64,000 bases of DNA, taken from an uncultured Veillonella sp. Lineage in GTDB: Bacteria > Bacillota > Negativicutes > Veillonellales > Veillonellaceae. The notes below the pieces were generated by a model, which worked only from the letters and a program-made list of their open reading frames with translations, did no database searches and had not been told where the DNA came from. The translations under genes and the position numbers were made by a program. Every line of letters starts with the position of its first letter. The stretch's first letter is position 1. Where the stretch lies: positions 30,879 through 94,878 of the forward strand of contig CABSJL010000004.1 of the NCBI GenBank assembly GCA_902478055.1. Direction: 5' to 3'. Shown here in pieces: positions 54,306 through 63,448 of the stretch.

Positions 54306-56174
54306 ATGGCTACTAATAAATTTACTTATAAAAATCATCAGGCACCTACACTGTTTGACGGCTTGCAAAAGGCCTCTAAAGAGGAACTATCCTATTTAAT
54401 CGCACTGCTTCGCCAGCAAACGATGAAGAATATTTTCTCAGATAAATTCAATAACACTGTAACTACGGGGAAAAAAGCTTTCAACTCAGTTATGAGTTTC
54501 TTTGGAAAAACTAATAAAACCAATGATGATATCGACCGTGAAAGTAAAGAAAATCATCAAGATATTAATAATAAAATTAAAGAGGAAATTCGTACATTAC
54601 AAAGTTATTCACAAGAGGAACTCTATACATTATTTATTGAAGAAGTTCGCGAGGAATTAGATGTACCAGATAGTAGCCTATCCCTATTATCTAACAAAAT
54701 TATTGCCAGTGCCGCTAAAACAGATTCTTCCATTAATGAAGAGTTAACTGTCGAGCAAAAGGCGGATATTATTTACCAAAAAACACTGCAATCCATCATT
54801 TCTAGCCTAGAAAAACAAAGTGATGAAGAGCGCAATGAAATGATTCGTCAACTCGATATAGAGCTCGATAGTTTATCATCTGACCGAAAAGAGTTAATAA
54901 AACAATCCTTACAAACGGATCATCTAAGTGGTGAGGTCTTGCGTAATAGTTTCTTAAAATCTGGCATAGGTATTGGTTCACTTATCACCGTCGGTAGTTC
55001 CTTTGGGGCTTACATCGCTATCAATACAATCATCCATGCCATATTTACGAGTTTCCTAGGCATCACCCTTCCCTTTGCCGTCTATACCGGTGTGGCTAAA
55101 GGTGTTTCTATCATCGCAGGACCAATTGGTTGGTGCGCATTGGGTGGCTATTCTATTTACTCCTTCATTAAAACCTCTGGAAAATTAACATCTGCCATGA
55201 TGTCTGTTGTTGTATTCATCGCTATGACGATTTATGGTAAAAGCTTCTCCGTCGACGAAAATGGAGCGCCTTTATGGATTACCAGTGATTCCATTGAATA
55301 TCAAGAGTATCAAAATAACCAATACCGAATTATCCAATTAAATGATAAGGTAAAAATTCTTTCCAAAGATTTAACGCTTTCACAAGAAAAAGCTCAAAAA
55401 ATAGAAGCGGCTAAGCAAAAGCTGGAAGAGGAATTACAAAAACAACAATCAAATCCAAGTCATACAAACCAACATGTTGTGGATGATTTAAAAGAGCAGA
55501 TTAAAGTAATGTCGCAACAGCTAAATACGGTACAAGAAAATCGAAAACATATAGAAAAACAATATCAAGCACAAATTAAAGAGTCCGATGCACTAAAAGC
55601 TCGTAATAAAGAATTAAAAGCACAAAATAAATCATTACAAGAGGAATCTACTTATTACCAAAAATGTAGCTATGAATTCGAAGAGGAAAATAAATCGCTC
55701 CAACAACGGATGACGGACCAAGAAAATCAATCGGCACAAAAAATCCATGAGCTAGAAATGCAACTACAATTGATGGCGGAAGATGAAAAAGCATATGAGA
55801 ACGATCCAAAGCGTCTAAATGATGCTAAGGATTTACAAGAAATTTACGAAAAATTTGAACTAGAGAAACAGTTCTTGGCAGATTATACAAGTGTTAATAA
55901 AAGAGTGCGTAAAAATATTATGGTAATGCTTACCCGCCTATACGTAACCGATGATCCAACACAAATTGATGCCACTCATAATAGTAAAATCAATTCATTG
56001 GGATTCCCTATTTATCATATGGAAACCGCTGATGGATATCGATTATATTATGCGTATTCAAAAACAAGTGCCAAACCAATTCACATTCTTTGTCACTGCA
56101 TAAAATCAAAAGAAGCAGTCTATTTCAATAAGATGAAAAATTCAGAAACATTTAAGAAAAAATTCCGAAACTAA
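54306..56174 (+). CDS. YaaW-like membrane protein fused to a coiled coil and a RelE-like C-terminal domain
   Basis: 622 aa. Residues 1-210 are helical and acidic (SKEELSYLIALLRQQ, SYSQEELYTLFIEEVREEL). Residues about 215-310 hold two hydrophobic hairpins with IIAGPIGWCALGGYSIYSF, the GPIGW motif of the YaaW/UPF0174 group. Residues about 335-510 are a long coiled coil. The last ~100 residues (LADYTSVNKRVRKNIMVMLTR ... GYRLYYAYSK ... CHCIKSKEAVYF) have the spacing of RelE/ParE-superfamily toxins. No antitoxin gene is adjacent. The domain call at the C-terminus is tentative. An 81-bp gap separates it from the DUF805 gene. Confidence 0.65.
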   Translation: MATNKFTYKNHQAPTLFDGLQKASKEELSYLIALLRQQTMKNIFSDKFNNTVTTGKKAFNSVMSFFGKTNKTNDDIDRESKENHQDINNKIKEEIRTLQSYSQEELYTLFIEEVREELDVPDSSLSLLSNKIIASAAKTDSSINEELTVEQKADIIYQKTLQSIISSLEKQSDEERNEMIRQLDIELDSLSSDRKELIKQSLQTDHLSGEVLRNSFLKSGIGIGSLITVGSSFGAYIAINTIIHAIFTSFLGITLPFAVYTGVAKGVSIIAGPIGWCALGGYSIYSFIKTSGKLTSAMMSVVVFIAMTIYGKSFSVDENGAPLWITSDSIEYQEYQNNQYRIIQLNDKVKILSKDLTLSQEKAQKIEAAKQKLEEELQKQQSNPSHTNQHVVDDLKEQIKVMSQQLNTVQENRKHIEKQYQAQIKESDALKARNKELKAQNKSLQEESTYYQKCSYEFEEENKSLQQRMTDQENQSAQKIHELEMQLQLMAEDEKAYENDPKRLNDAKDLQEIYEKFELEKQFLADYTSVNKRVRKNIMVMLTRLYVTDDPTQIDATHNSKINSLGFPIYHMETADGYRLYYAYSKTSAKPIHILCHCIKSKEAVYFNKMKNSETFKKKFRN

Positions 56175-56254
56175 ATCACTTGAAGCACGATGATTTATAG
56201 GGTTAAAATTAAAATATATTCTTATCATATACAAAGCAAGACAAGGAGAGAATC

Positions 56255-57493
56255 ATGATTTGTCAACATTGCGGCAATCCCTTACCGGAGGGCGCCAAAT
56301 TTTGCAGTATTTGCGGCCAACCTCAAGCACAATTAACATGTAACAATTGTGGCACCCCAGTAGAACCCAACACCTTATTTTGTAGTAATTGTGGAACACC
56401 AGTTACTAACACATCAACTGCACCAGAAGCAGTAAGAACTCCACCAACACAAAAGACCAGTCCTGTTTATGACTGGGATCCTTTTGAACTCAATGAACTA
56501 GACACACTTACATTTGTGCTCACCAAGAAATATACTGAATTTCAAGGTCGTGCCAGTCGTAGCGAATTTTTCAGATATAATTTGATGATTTCTCTTTGTC
56601 TAACAATCATCCCTATTATAATGGGTATCATTAAATTAGTGTCTAATAATATCATGACTGTTATCGTCTTATATGTCCTACTAGGTATTATCGAATTAGC
56701 ATTAATACTTCCAGGCTTAGCTATTGCCGTCCGCCGTCTACACGACACCAATAAATCTGGTTGGTTCTTCCTTATCAACTTTATTCCTATCGTAGGACCC
56801 ATTTGGTTCTTAATCTTAATGCTAACCAAAGGTGATACATATACTAATAACTATGGTGAAAGAACCTCCTATATCCAAATCACCCCAGATATCCAACGAC
56901 AATATGGGCTCCGACCATCGCCAACCTCCACATCTACCGCATTGTATATCATTGCCTATGTCGTACTCATAAGCATAAGCATTGGCTTGAGCGCTGCTAC
57001 TATCGCTACTAGTTTTAATCCTATAAACAATACAACACCTACCCACTATTCTACGAATACTAACAGTAATAATTCGTCTGTGAAAGCTACACCTGCCCCA
57101 CAACCAGCATCAACAAATACACAATCTGTGGCACAAAATAATGCGGTTGAAGAAAGCACAAAAGCATTGCAGAACTACTATCGCTACCTAACCAATAAAG
57201 ATTTTGCTAATGCCTACACGTACCTCTCTGATGAACAACGTGCTAGCCTCGGTACCTACGACTACTGGCGCAATGGATATAAATCAACCCTATCCACCAC
57301 ATTACTTTCAGCAAAAGCTGTATCCGTCTCACCAGACACCGTCGTATATAATTATCGCATTGAAAGTAAGGACCTCATTAACGGCCGTATCAAACATCAA
57401 ACATTCACCGGCAATGTAACTATGGTAAAAAACAACAACAACTGGATTATCCAAGACCAAGATGGTCAATTAGCTGATTCCTATTACGAATAA
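56255..57493 (+). CDS. Double zinc-ribbon, DUF805 membrane protein with C-terminal NTF2-like domain
   Basis: 412 aa. Two zinc ribbons lie at the N-terminus (CQHCGNPLPEGAKFCSICG, CNNCGTPVEPNTLFCSNCG). DUF805 follows (about residues 90-215: FQGRASRSEFFRYNLM, AIAVRRLHDTNKSGWFFLI, GDTYTNNYGE), then another helix, a Thr/Asn/Pro linker and an exported domain of about 120 residues (YYRYLTNKDFANAYTYLSDE, NNNWIIQDQDG). The ribbons should face the cytosol and the tail the periplasm. AAGGAGAG is the binding site. Possibly co-transcribed with the gene before it. Function unknown. Confidence 0.85.
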   Translation: MICQHCGNPLPEGAKFCSICGQPQAQLTCNNCGTPVEPNTLFCSNCGTPVTNTSTAPEAVRTPPTQKTSPVYDWDPFELNELDTLTFVLTKKYTEFQGRASRSEFFRYNLMISLCLTIIPIIMGIIKLVSNNIMTVIVLYVLLGIIELALILPGLAIAVRRLHDTNKSGWFFLINFIPIVGPIWFLILMLTKGDTYTNNYGERTSYIQITPDIQRQYGLRPSPTSTSTALYIIAYVVLISISIGLSAATIATSFNPINNTTPTHYSTNTNSNNSSVKATPAPQPASTNTQSVAQNNAVEESTKALQNYYRYLTNKDFANAYTYLSDEQRASLGTYDYWRNGYKSTLSTTLLSAKAVSVSPDTVVYNYRIESKDLINGRIKHQTFTGNVTMVKNNNNWIIQDQDGQLADSYYE

Positions 57494-57505
57494 AATTCAG
57501 AACAT

Positions 57506-57543
57506 AAAAGACTCGTATCATTTACTGTGATACGAGTCTTTTA
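57506..57543. terminator. Bidirectional terminator
   Basis: AAAAGACTCGTATCA / TGATACGAGTCTTTT between convergent genes. Confidence 0.9.
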
Positions 57544-57600
57544 TAATCTATGCTATTACTATCCCTAAAATTATAAATGCTAACTACTATTACTCATACA

Positions 57601-57804
57601 TCATGAGAGCTCTACTATTTCACTAATTTCACTAGCAAACAATTCATAACAATCAACATATATCGATGCTTCATCTGGTTCATTATTTGCGCCAGAAACA
57701 AAAGAGTCCAACTTACCTATTAACGACTCTCCATCAATAAATCTAACCTCTACATATGTTGATTGTATTTCATGATAACGATTATATAACTCTTCCTCTG
57801 TCAT
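57601..57804 (-). CDS. Small acidic protein of unknown function, 67 aa
   Basis: Begins MTEEELYNRYHEIQ; the core VEVRFIDGESLIGKLDSF reads like a small beta-barrel (Sm- or SH3-like) strand pair, followed by DEASIYVDCYELFASEI. GAGGTG lies 6 bp before the ATG. It starts 10 bp after the stop of the PD-(D/E)XK-type gene, so the two form an operon; it could be an accessory or immunity partner, but this is only from context. Confidence 0.75.
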   Translation of the reverse strand: MTEEELYNRYHEIQSTYVEVRFIDGESLIGKLDSFVSGANNEPDEASIYVDCYELFASEISEIVELS

Positions 57805-57814
57805 AAGGTCACCT

Positions 57815-59293
57815 CTACTTTAGCACCCCTTTACGCACAAGGTCCCATTTCACGTCCTCGAACTCCTGCGTTAATTCTGCATTTAAATCACGCATTAAGG
57901 ATATAAATTGTGCACGCTTATCCGCATCATTCCAATCAATTAGTATCTTATGCAATTTAAATTGTAATAGAGTGTTTTCATATTGCTTATATAAATTACC
58001 TTCAGAGCATATATCTCCCTTATCAGCTGTACAACAATATAGCTTATTAATAGTCTCCAATTTGGCAGAAATCTTCTCTAATGATAATATACGATCTTTA
58101 ATATAGTTATACACACGGGTTTTATATGAGCAGGTATTGCTTTCACCATTATCACCGGCGCCCTTTTCCCACCACGTATAGTAACGTAAACTCAAAACTG
58201 GGCCTTCTTTAATTTTATCAATACGCCAAAACATATATGGTTTAACGGTTAAATTGTCCTCATTTGTATTTTGAAAGCCCCAATAATCGGCATCAACAGT
58301 TCGGTCTAGAGAACGGTCCCAAAAGTGCATCAACGACCAAGGTGTACCAAAGCTGCTGCCATACTGAATCGTGTGAGTTTGAGACGCATCGTCTATGCGA
58401 CCATATACATATGAATCGTCAATATTCTCAACGTGTTGTTTCAAGTTGGCCATAAATGGTGCTTCATGATTTGGCTGATTAAATACAGTCTGCAAAAATC
58501 TCCGTTGGGCAATCGCAGTATCTTGAATATTAAAACGTATATGCCCATCAATATCCTCATAGTGTTCCCAAAAACAGCTATGCTCTATAGTGGTCCTAAT
58601 TTTAGAACCCAAATAGTCTACAAAACTCATTAAAATTGGATTATTCCACTCACGACAAGATAATAACAAGGACAAAAACTCTGGCCCATCCATATAGGTA
58701 TTAACCTTTGGATCCTTCTCCAGTTCTCGAACCGTATGCCAGTCATCATCATTGAACCAATCCGTCTTCAAATACGCAGTATGAATCGTATACTTTGACA
58801 AATCCAATTCTCCCGGTTCATCTCGTAATGCCCATCGAATACTATTCACCGCGCCCCAGCAAGCAGTCCCATCACGTTTTTGCTGTTGTTCCTTTTTCTC
58901 CTCTGAAAGATGTTGATATATATCCAATCCATTGTATTGATTTGATTCAAATGTTTTTGAAAGCAAGTATTTATACCGATTGATCTGATTACCGTGCTCC
59001 TGTGATGATGTTTTATCTTCAATAATTAAAGCTACTTGTAATTCTGGAACCAATACAAGCACATCAATATTAAGTAACTGCCTAAAAATATATATCTGGT
59101 TAACACCAGATACATCATAGCCCCCGTTCAACAAACGAGATAAAAATCGAGCTCCAAACTGGCGTCCGCTTGCATTATCGTCGCGAACAGGCATATTAAT
59201 CCAATTCAAACACCAACAAATAAAAGCATCCTGCGACAACTCATTCGTTGCAAAACTAAAAATATTATTCTCCACAATCCGTTCGTCAATCAT
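57815..59293 (-). CDS. PD-(D/E)XK nuclease-superfamily-like protein
   Basis: 492 aa. The N-terminal 130 residues carry LSQDAFICWCLNW and a nuclease-like core INQIYIFRQLLNIDVLVLVP followed by ALIIEDKTSSQEHGNQINRY, with D...E-D-K in the expected spacing for PDDEXK_4-type proteins. The remaining ~360 residues are unassigned, with many aromatic residues. Related proteins are found in restriction-like and defence contexts, but the substrate is unknown. It heads a two-gene operon with the 67-aa protein. Confidence 0.72.
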   Translation of the reverse strand: MIDERIVENNIFSFATNELSQDAFICWCLNWINMPVRDDNASGRQFGARFLSRLLNGGYDVSGVNQIYIFRQLLNIDVLVLVPELQVALIIEDKTSSQEHGNQINRYKYLLSKTFESNQYNGLDIYQHLSEEKKEQQQKRDGTACWGAVNSIRWALRDEPGELDLSKYTIHTAYLKTDWFNDDDWHTVRELEKDPKVNTYMDGPEFLSLLLSCREWNNPILMSFVDYLGSKIRTTIEHSCFWEHYEDIDGHIRFNIQDTAIAQRRFLQTVFNQPNHEAPFMANLKQHVENIDDSYVYGRIDDASQTHTIQYGSSFGTPWSLMHFWDRSLDRTVDADYWGFQNTNEDNLTVKPYMFWRIDKIKEGPVLSLRYYTWWEKGAGDNGESNTCSYKTRVYNYIKDRILSLEKISAKLETINKLYCCTADKGDICSEGNLYKQYENTLLQFKLHKILIDWNDADKRAQFISLMRDLNAELTQEFEDVKWDLVRKGVLK

Positions 59294-59818
59294 AGCTCTT
59301 AATCCCCTTACTAACCTCTACACTGACCAAACCTTGTATATACAACTCAGTCCATTCAAAATAACAATACCATTCTTAAGACAAGTATACAATCACAAAC
59401 GTGTAAATTCCGTACCATATAAATGCAAAACTATGCCCTAACATCACCTAAACCACAAACGTAAATAAAGAAAGACCCTATCGGCCCCTCAAAACGACTT
59501 CGGGCTCCGCGTAAGCGCAGTAGCGTGTCGGCTTTTCTCTCCTCCAGAAACAATGCCACTACATCACCTAAACCACAAACGTACATAGAGAAAGCCCCCA
59601 TCTGTTCCAAAACCGACTTTGGCCCTGCGGAGGCCGTAGGCCGGAGTCAGACCCGTCCGGTGTATTCTCTCTAAAAAAACAATGCCCTAACATCACCTAA
59701 ACCACAAACGTACATAGAGAAAGCCCCCATGGTGTTCTAAAACCGACTTTGCCAGGCTGGCTACGCCAGCCGATAAGGCGGTGGAGGTTTTAGGATGCCA
59801 TGGGGGCTTATACTCTAA
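59294..59818. repeat. Three ~120-130-bp direct repeats carrying hairpin elements H8-H10
   Basis: The lead-in CATCACCTAAACCACAAACG occurs three times (about 59442, 59562 and 59692), each followed by GTA(A/C)AT-A-AGAAAG(A/C)CCC and then a GC-rich core. H8 (about 59480-59545) is core type A, H9 (about 59592-59672) is type B, and H10 (59721-59809) is a third core with arms AAGCCCCCATGG / CCATGGGGGCTT. H10 lies 10 bp after the hydrogenase stop. The leftmost 110 bp contain no recognisable feature. Confidence 0.85.
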
Positions 59819-61249
59819 TTACCCTTTATACTTAGGTGATGTAGGGCATGTTTCAGGCACCACGTCTTTGCGGTCCCCTAGTTGTGCACTACGGTCTGTA
59901 TAGTGTGTATGAAGTAGTTCGTGTGCTTTATGTCCTAATGGTTCACCCAAGAAGTTTTTGTATAGGTCTTGGATTTCTGGGTTTTCATAGGATGCCACGT
60001 ATTTGTATTCTTCATCAGCTTTGTAAAGTCCGCCAATGCGGGCTTCTTTTGTTTTTACGGCTTGTGGTAATTTAGTGCGTGGTTGACCACCGCCACCGAT
60101 ACAACCACCTGGGCATGCCATAACTTCGATAAAGTCATAGTGTTTGCCATTTTCTTTCAAAGCGTTGAGGAAATCACGGGTATTTTTGCCACCGTGTACA
60201 ACAGCAACGGACAATGTTACGTCGTCACCGAGTTGTACAGTCGCTTCTTTTACACCATTCATGCCGCGAACGTCTTCGAGGTGAGTCAACGCATATGGAG
60301 GTGGTTCCTTGTCAGTGATGAGCTTGTATGCTGTACGCATAGCTGCTTCCATAACGCCGCCCGTATTACCGAAGATGATGGACGCACCAGTTTCCATACC
60401 GATTAAATCATCGAACTTAGAGTCTTCTAAGCTGCCAAAATCAACACCTTCGTCATTGAGCCAGCGAATAAATTCACGTGTGGTAATGGAAATATCCGTA
60501 TCCATGCCGAGGCTTTCATCATCGTAATAACGAGCCGCCGCATTTTCCTCAACACGCTTAGTTTCTGCTTTCTTCGCCGTACAAGGGTTAACGCTGACAG
60601 ACACGATATTTGCAGGATTAATGCCCTTTTTCTCAGCAAAGTACGTCTTGATCATGGCCGCTTCCATAGCGATGCAAGAACGGGTACTGGACAAGTTTGG
60701 AATGAGTTCAGGGAAATAGATTTCCGCAAAGCGCACCCATGCAGGGCAACAGGATGTGAATTGAGGGATAGTACCGCCATTCTTTAGGCGATCTACAAGC
60801 TCAGATGCTTCTTCCATAATAGTCAAATCCGCACCAAAGTTCGTATCAACCACATAATCAGCACCCAATTTACGAAGGGCGCTAACCATTTTTCCTTCTA
60901 AGAATGTGCCTGGTTCGTAGCCAAAGCCTTCGCCGATAGCCACGCGCACAGCCGGAGCCGTTTGGATAACAACAATCTTGTCAGGGTCAGCAATAGCCGC
61001 TTTCACCTTATCAAGCTCAGATCTAGCATGCATGGAATCGAATGGACAGGCAGCCGCACATTGACCACAGTGGATGCACATTGGCACATCACCGGTTGAT
61101 TCAAGATCGTAATAATCGAGCACGCTCATCACATCGGCGCAAGCGCGACGGCACAAGGTGCAATTCTTACACTTCGAAATATCGTGGTAAATGGACGGGT
61201 TGTCGAGCGCGATTGGCACGCGTTTGTCGATAAATTCAAATTGGGACAT
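59819..61249 (-). CDS. [FeFe] hydrogenase
   Basis: 476 aa. Two 4Fe-4S motifs lie near the N-terminus (CKNCTLCRRACADV, CIHCGQCAAACPF). The H-cluster domain has L1 FTSCCPAWVRF, L2 VNPCTAKKAE and L3 EVMACPGGCIGGGGQP, with FGNTGGVMEAAMRTA between them. It evolves or takes up H2 using ferredoxin-type electrons. The L2 motif usually starts with Met (MPCxxK); here it is Asn, and LSSTRSC replaces the usual LSS-x-KSP. This indicates a divergent subgroup. The start MSQFEFIDK at 61249 has GAGGAGG upstream; 31 extra residues of a longer reading lack one. Confidence 0.92.
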   Translation of the reverse strand: MSQFEFIDKRVPIALDNPSIYHDISKCKNCTLCRRACADVMSVLDYYDLESTGDVPMCIHCGQCAAACPFDSMHARSELDKVKAAIADPDKIVVIQTAPAVRVAIGEGFGYEPGTFLEGKMVSALRKLGADYVVDTNFGADLTIMEEASELVDRLKNGGTIPQFTSCCPAWVRFAEIYFPELIPNLSSTRSCIAMEAAMIKTYFAEKKGINPANIVSVSVNPCTAKKAETKRVEENAAARYYDDESLGMDTDISITTREFIRWLNDEGVDFGSLEDSKFDDLIGMETGASIIFGNTGGVMEAAMRTAYKLITDKEPPPYALTHLEDVRGMNGVKEATVQLGDDVTLSVAVVHGGKNTRDFLNALKENGKHYDFIEVMACPGGCIGGGGQPRTKLPQAVKTKEARIGGLYKADEEYKYVASYENPEIQDLYKNFLGEPLGHKAHELLHTHYTDRSAQLGDRKDVVPETCPTSPKYKG

Positions 61250-61395
61250 GAGGACCTCCTCGTTCTGTATAATCATACCTATTGTGAAAGTTTTAATTTC
61301 TCCTATATTACTAGCATAACAAATAAAGAGGCCATCAATCAACGTACTAGGCTAGTAGGAATTGAAAGATTATTGGACTTCATAAACAGGAAACT

Positions 61396-62817
61396 TTAAA
61401 GTTCATACATCATCGGTACATCGATGAGCTCTACCCGTTCATCGTCTGAGACAAATCCAAACCCTCGTTTGCTAAATAGCCAATAGTATGATTCACCGTG
61501 CAATACACGGGCTCTTTCCATGAGTGATCCCAGCACATCTTGGCCAATCGGTTCATTTTTCCATTTGCACTCGCCTACTAATAAATGACGTACAGGCCGT
61601 GCATTGGGATCTGCTTGTATGTCCGCCATGGCCACTAAATCGATTTCAACTTGCTTTTTCGTTGCACTATCCGTGCCCCACCAATGACCTATTTGTTGTG
61701 GCAAGAACGGAACTGAGCCTTGGTGAATGCGCGCCTGTACATATTGTGCTGCCATCGTTTCAAATACGGGTCCCATGAAATGTGAAAGCATAGGTTTAAC
61801 GTATTGATGGTATACAAGTTTGCCATTAAAGTTTTCAATGGCTCCTTGGTTCGGTTCTACAAAACGATACCAAAAGGTATACATAGAATCTTTAATGGTA
61901 TAAATACTTTTATTAGACTTAGATCCAACAGGATGTATTTTTTCGATGATCTGTAAATCAATAAGGCTTTTTAGATAATTATTCAATGCCCCCGTCGTCA
62001 TATCTACCTTAGTAGCAATTTCGTTATTACGGCTGGCTCCCTTAGCGATAGCACTGAGGATTGCATTATACTGGCGAGGCTCCCGTAATTCCTGTTTTAA
62101 TAGACTCGATGGCTCATCTACAAGACGTCCTGTAGGCGTAAAAAACAAGGAGATAATGCTTTCATCAAGAGAATCCCCTTCCCTAAAATATGATAAATAT
62201 TCAGCCACACCACCGGTAAGACCAAAGGCGATAGCACTATCCTCATAGGAAAGATGGGGTACCATTTGACGGGCCTCGATATACGTAAACGGTTTAATTT
62301 TATACTGCGCCGTGCGGCGACCATACAAAGGGCTCTTATGGCCTAGCACCTGATTTTCCATAAAACTCATGGACGAACCACACAAGATGAGCATTAACTG
62401 AGACCGATTTTTATACGCATCAATCAAGGCCTGCAGCTCAGACGAAACGGACGGAATCGACTCCGCCAAGTACGGATATTCATCGATAATAAATATACAA
62501 CGATGGTCTAAGCTATACTCAAATAAATGGGTCAACGCCGCCGTAATTGTTGGAAAATTCGGCAATGTAGACTGTAATTTACCGGTTTCAATCATCCCCG
62601 TTGCACGATATACAGCTTGTGAAAGCGCCTCTAAATTGTTACTCGCACCCGACTCAAGGCCCACCATATACGCGCCATCATGAGACGCCAAAAAGTGGTG
62701 CAACAAATACGTCTTACCCACACGACGGCGTCCATACACAATAGCCAATTCAAAACGTTTTGAATTATATTGCGCCTCCAGAGAAGCTAATTCATGTTCA
62801 CGGCCTACAAATACCAT
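61396..62817 (-). CDS. AAA-type ATPase with DUF234-like C-terminus
   Basis: 473 aa. VYGRRRVGKTYLL is the P-loop and CIFIIDEYPYLAE the Walker B. A winged-helix segment follows (EIATKVDMTTGALNNYLKSL), then a C-terminal nuclease-like DUF234 domain (VEIDLVAM...LLVGECKWKN). This large prokaryotic family is common in archaea, clostridia and negativicutes, has expanded lineages, and is of unclear function. The C-terminal D...E-x-K pattern resembles a restriction-endonuclease fold. GAGGTG lies before the ATG. Monocistronic. Confidence 0.9.
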   Translation of the reverse strand: MVFVGREHELASLEAQYNSKRFELAIVYGRRRVGKTYLLHHFLASHDGAYMVGLESGASNNLEALSQAVYRATGMIETGKLQSTLPNFPTITAALTHLFEYSLDHRCIFIIDEYPYLAESIPSVSSELQALIDAYKNRSQLMLILCGSSMSFMENQVLGHKSPLYGRRTAQYKIKPFTYIEARQMVPHLSYEDSAIAFGLTGGVAEYLSYFREGDSLDESIISLFFTPTGRLVDEPSSLLKQELREPRQYNAILSAIAKGASRNNEIATKVDMTTGALNNYLKSLIDLQIIEKIHPVGSKSNKSIYTIKDSMYTFWYRFVEPNQGAIENFNGKLVYHQYVKPMLSHFMGPVFETMAAQYVQARIHQGSVPFLPQQIGHWWGTDSATKKQVEIDLVAMADIQADPNARPVRHLLVGECKWKNEPIGQDVLGSLMERARVLHGESYYWLFSKRGFGFVSDDERVELIDVPMMYEL

Positions 62818-62965
62818 ATCGCACCTCCTCGTTAATCTAAATTACGCTATGCAACAAATATCCTATCTATATCTTCTTTAGTATAACACGATATAGTATA
62901 TTACGATATACTATATTACGTTATACTAAATTACAAAACAAGATACAGTCCTTATCTAAACGCAC

Positions 62966-62993
62966 AAAAAAGCAGCTCTTTCGAGCTGCTTTG
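62966..62993 (-). terminator. Terminator of the 63.0-kb secreted protein
   Basis: AAAGCAGCTC-TTTC-GAGCTGCTTT with a run of A/T. Confidence 0.85.
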
Positions 62994-63009
62994 TCGTATA
63001 AGGTGTATA

Positions 63010-63402
63010 TTATTTTTTACCTTGTTTTGCTTGTTGTGGCCATAAGAAGTTGTAAACTGCTTCGGATGGGGAACCAGCAACAACTGGACGATCTTTCCCA
63101 TCAACTTTATCTTCACGTTCTGCGTAACCTTGTGGGTTATATAATACAACCTTTTGGTCTTTTACAGTTTTCTTTTTGTGGTTGAATTCTTCAGTTGCGA
63201 TGAAGTGGTAACCTTCAGAGTCTTGAGCTTTGATCATTACAGTTGCAGTTTTATCGCTTTTTTGAACGCTATCTTGATCGATAGACCAAGTAATACCTGC
63301 ACTATCTTGACCAAATACTTGCCAGTTAACAGCACTAGCAGAACCGAAACCGAATGCGCAAATTGCAGCAGCAGCTAAACATGTACCTAGTAATTTTTTC
63401 AT
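63010..63402 (-). CDS. Small secreted protein of unknown function, 130 aa
   Basis: Signal peptide MKKLLGTCLAAAAICAFGFG with ASA cleavage. The mature domain begins VNWQVFGQDSAGITWSIDQD, has a strand-rich middle (VMIKAQDSEGYHFIATEEFN) and a lysine-rich tail. This pattern resembles the surface-adhesin-E-like proteins, but the link is weak. The ATG at 63402 has GAGGTG 8 bp upstream. Confidence 0.78.
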   Translation of the reverse strand: MKKLLGTCLAAAAICAFGFGSASAVNWQVFGQDSAGITWSIDQDSVQKSDKTATVMIKAQDSEGYHFIATEEFNHKKKTVKDQKVVLYNPQGYAEREDKVDGKDRPVVAGSPSEAVYNFLWPQQAKQGKK

Positions 63403-63448
63403 ATATTTCACCTCGTATAAAATCAAATTTAATTTATTATACCATATA

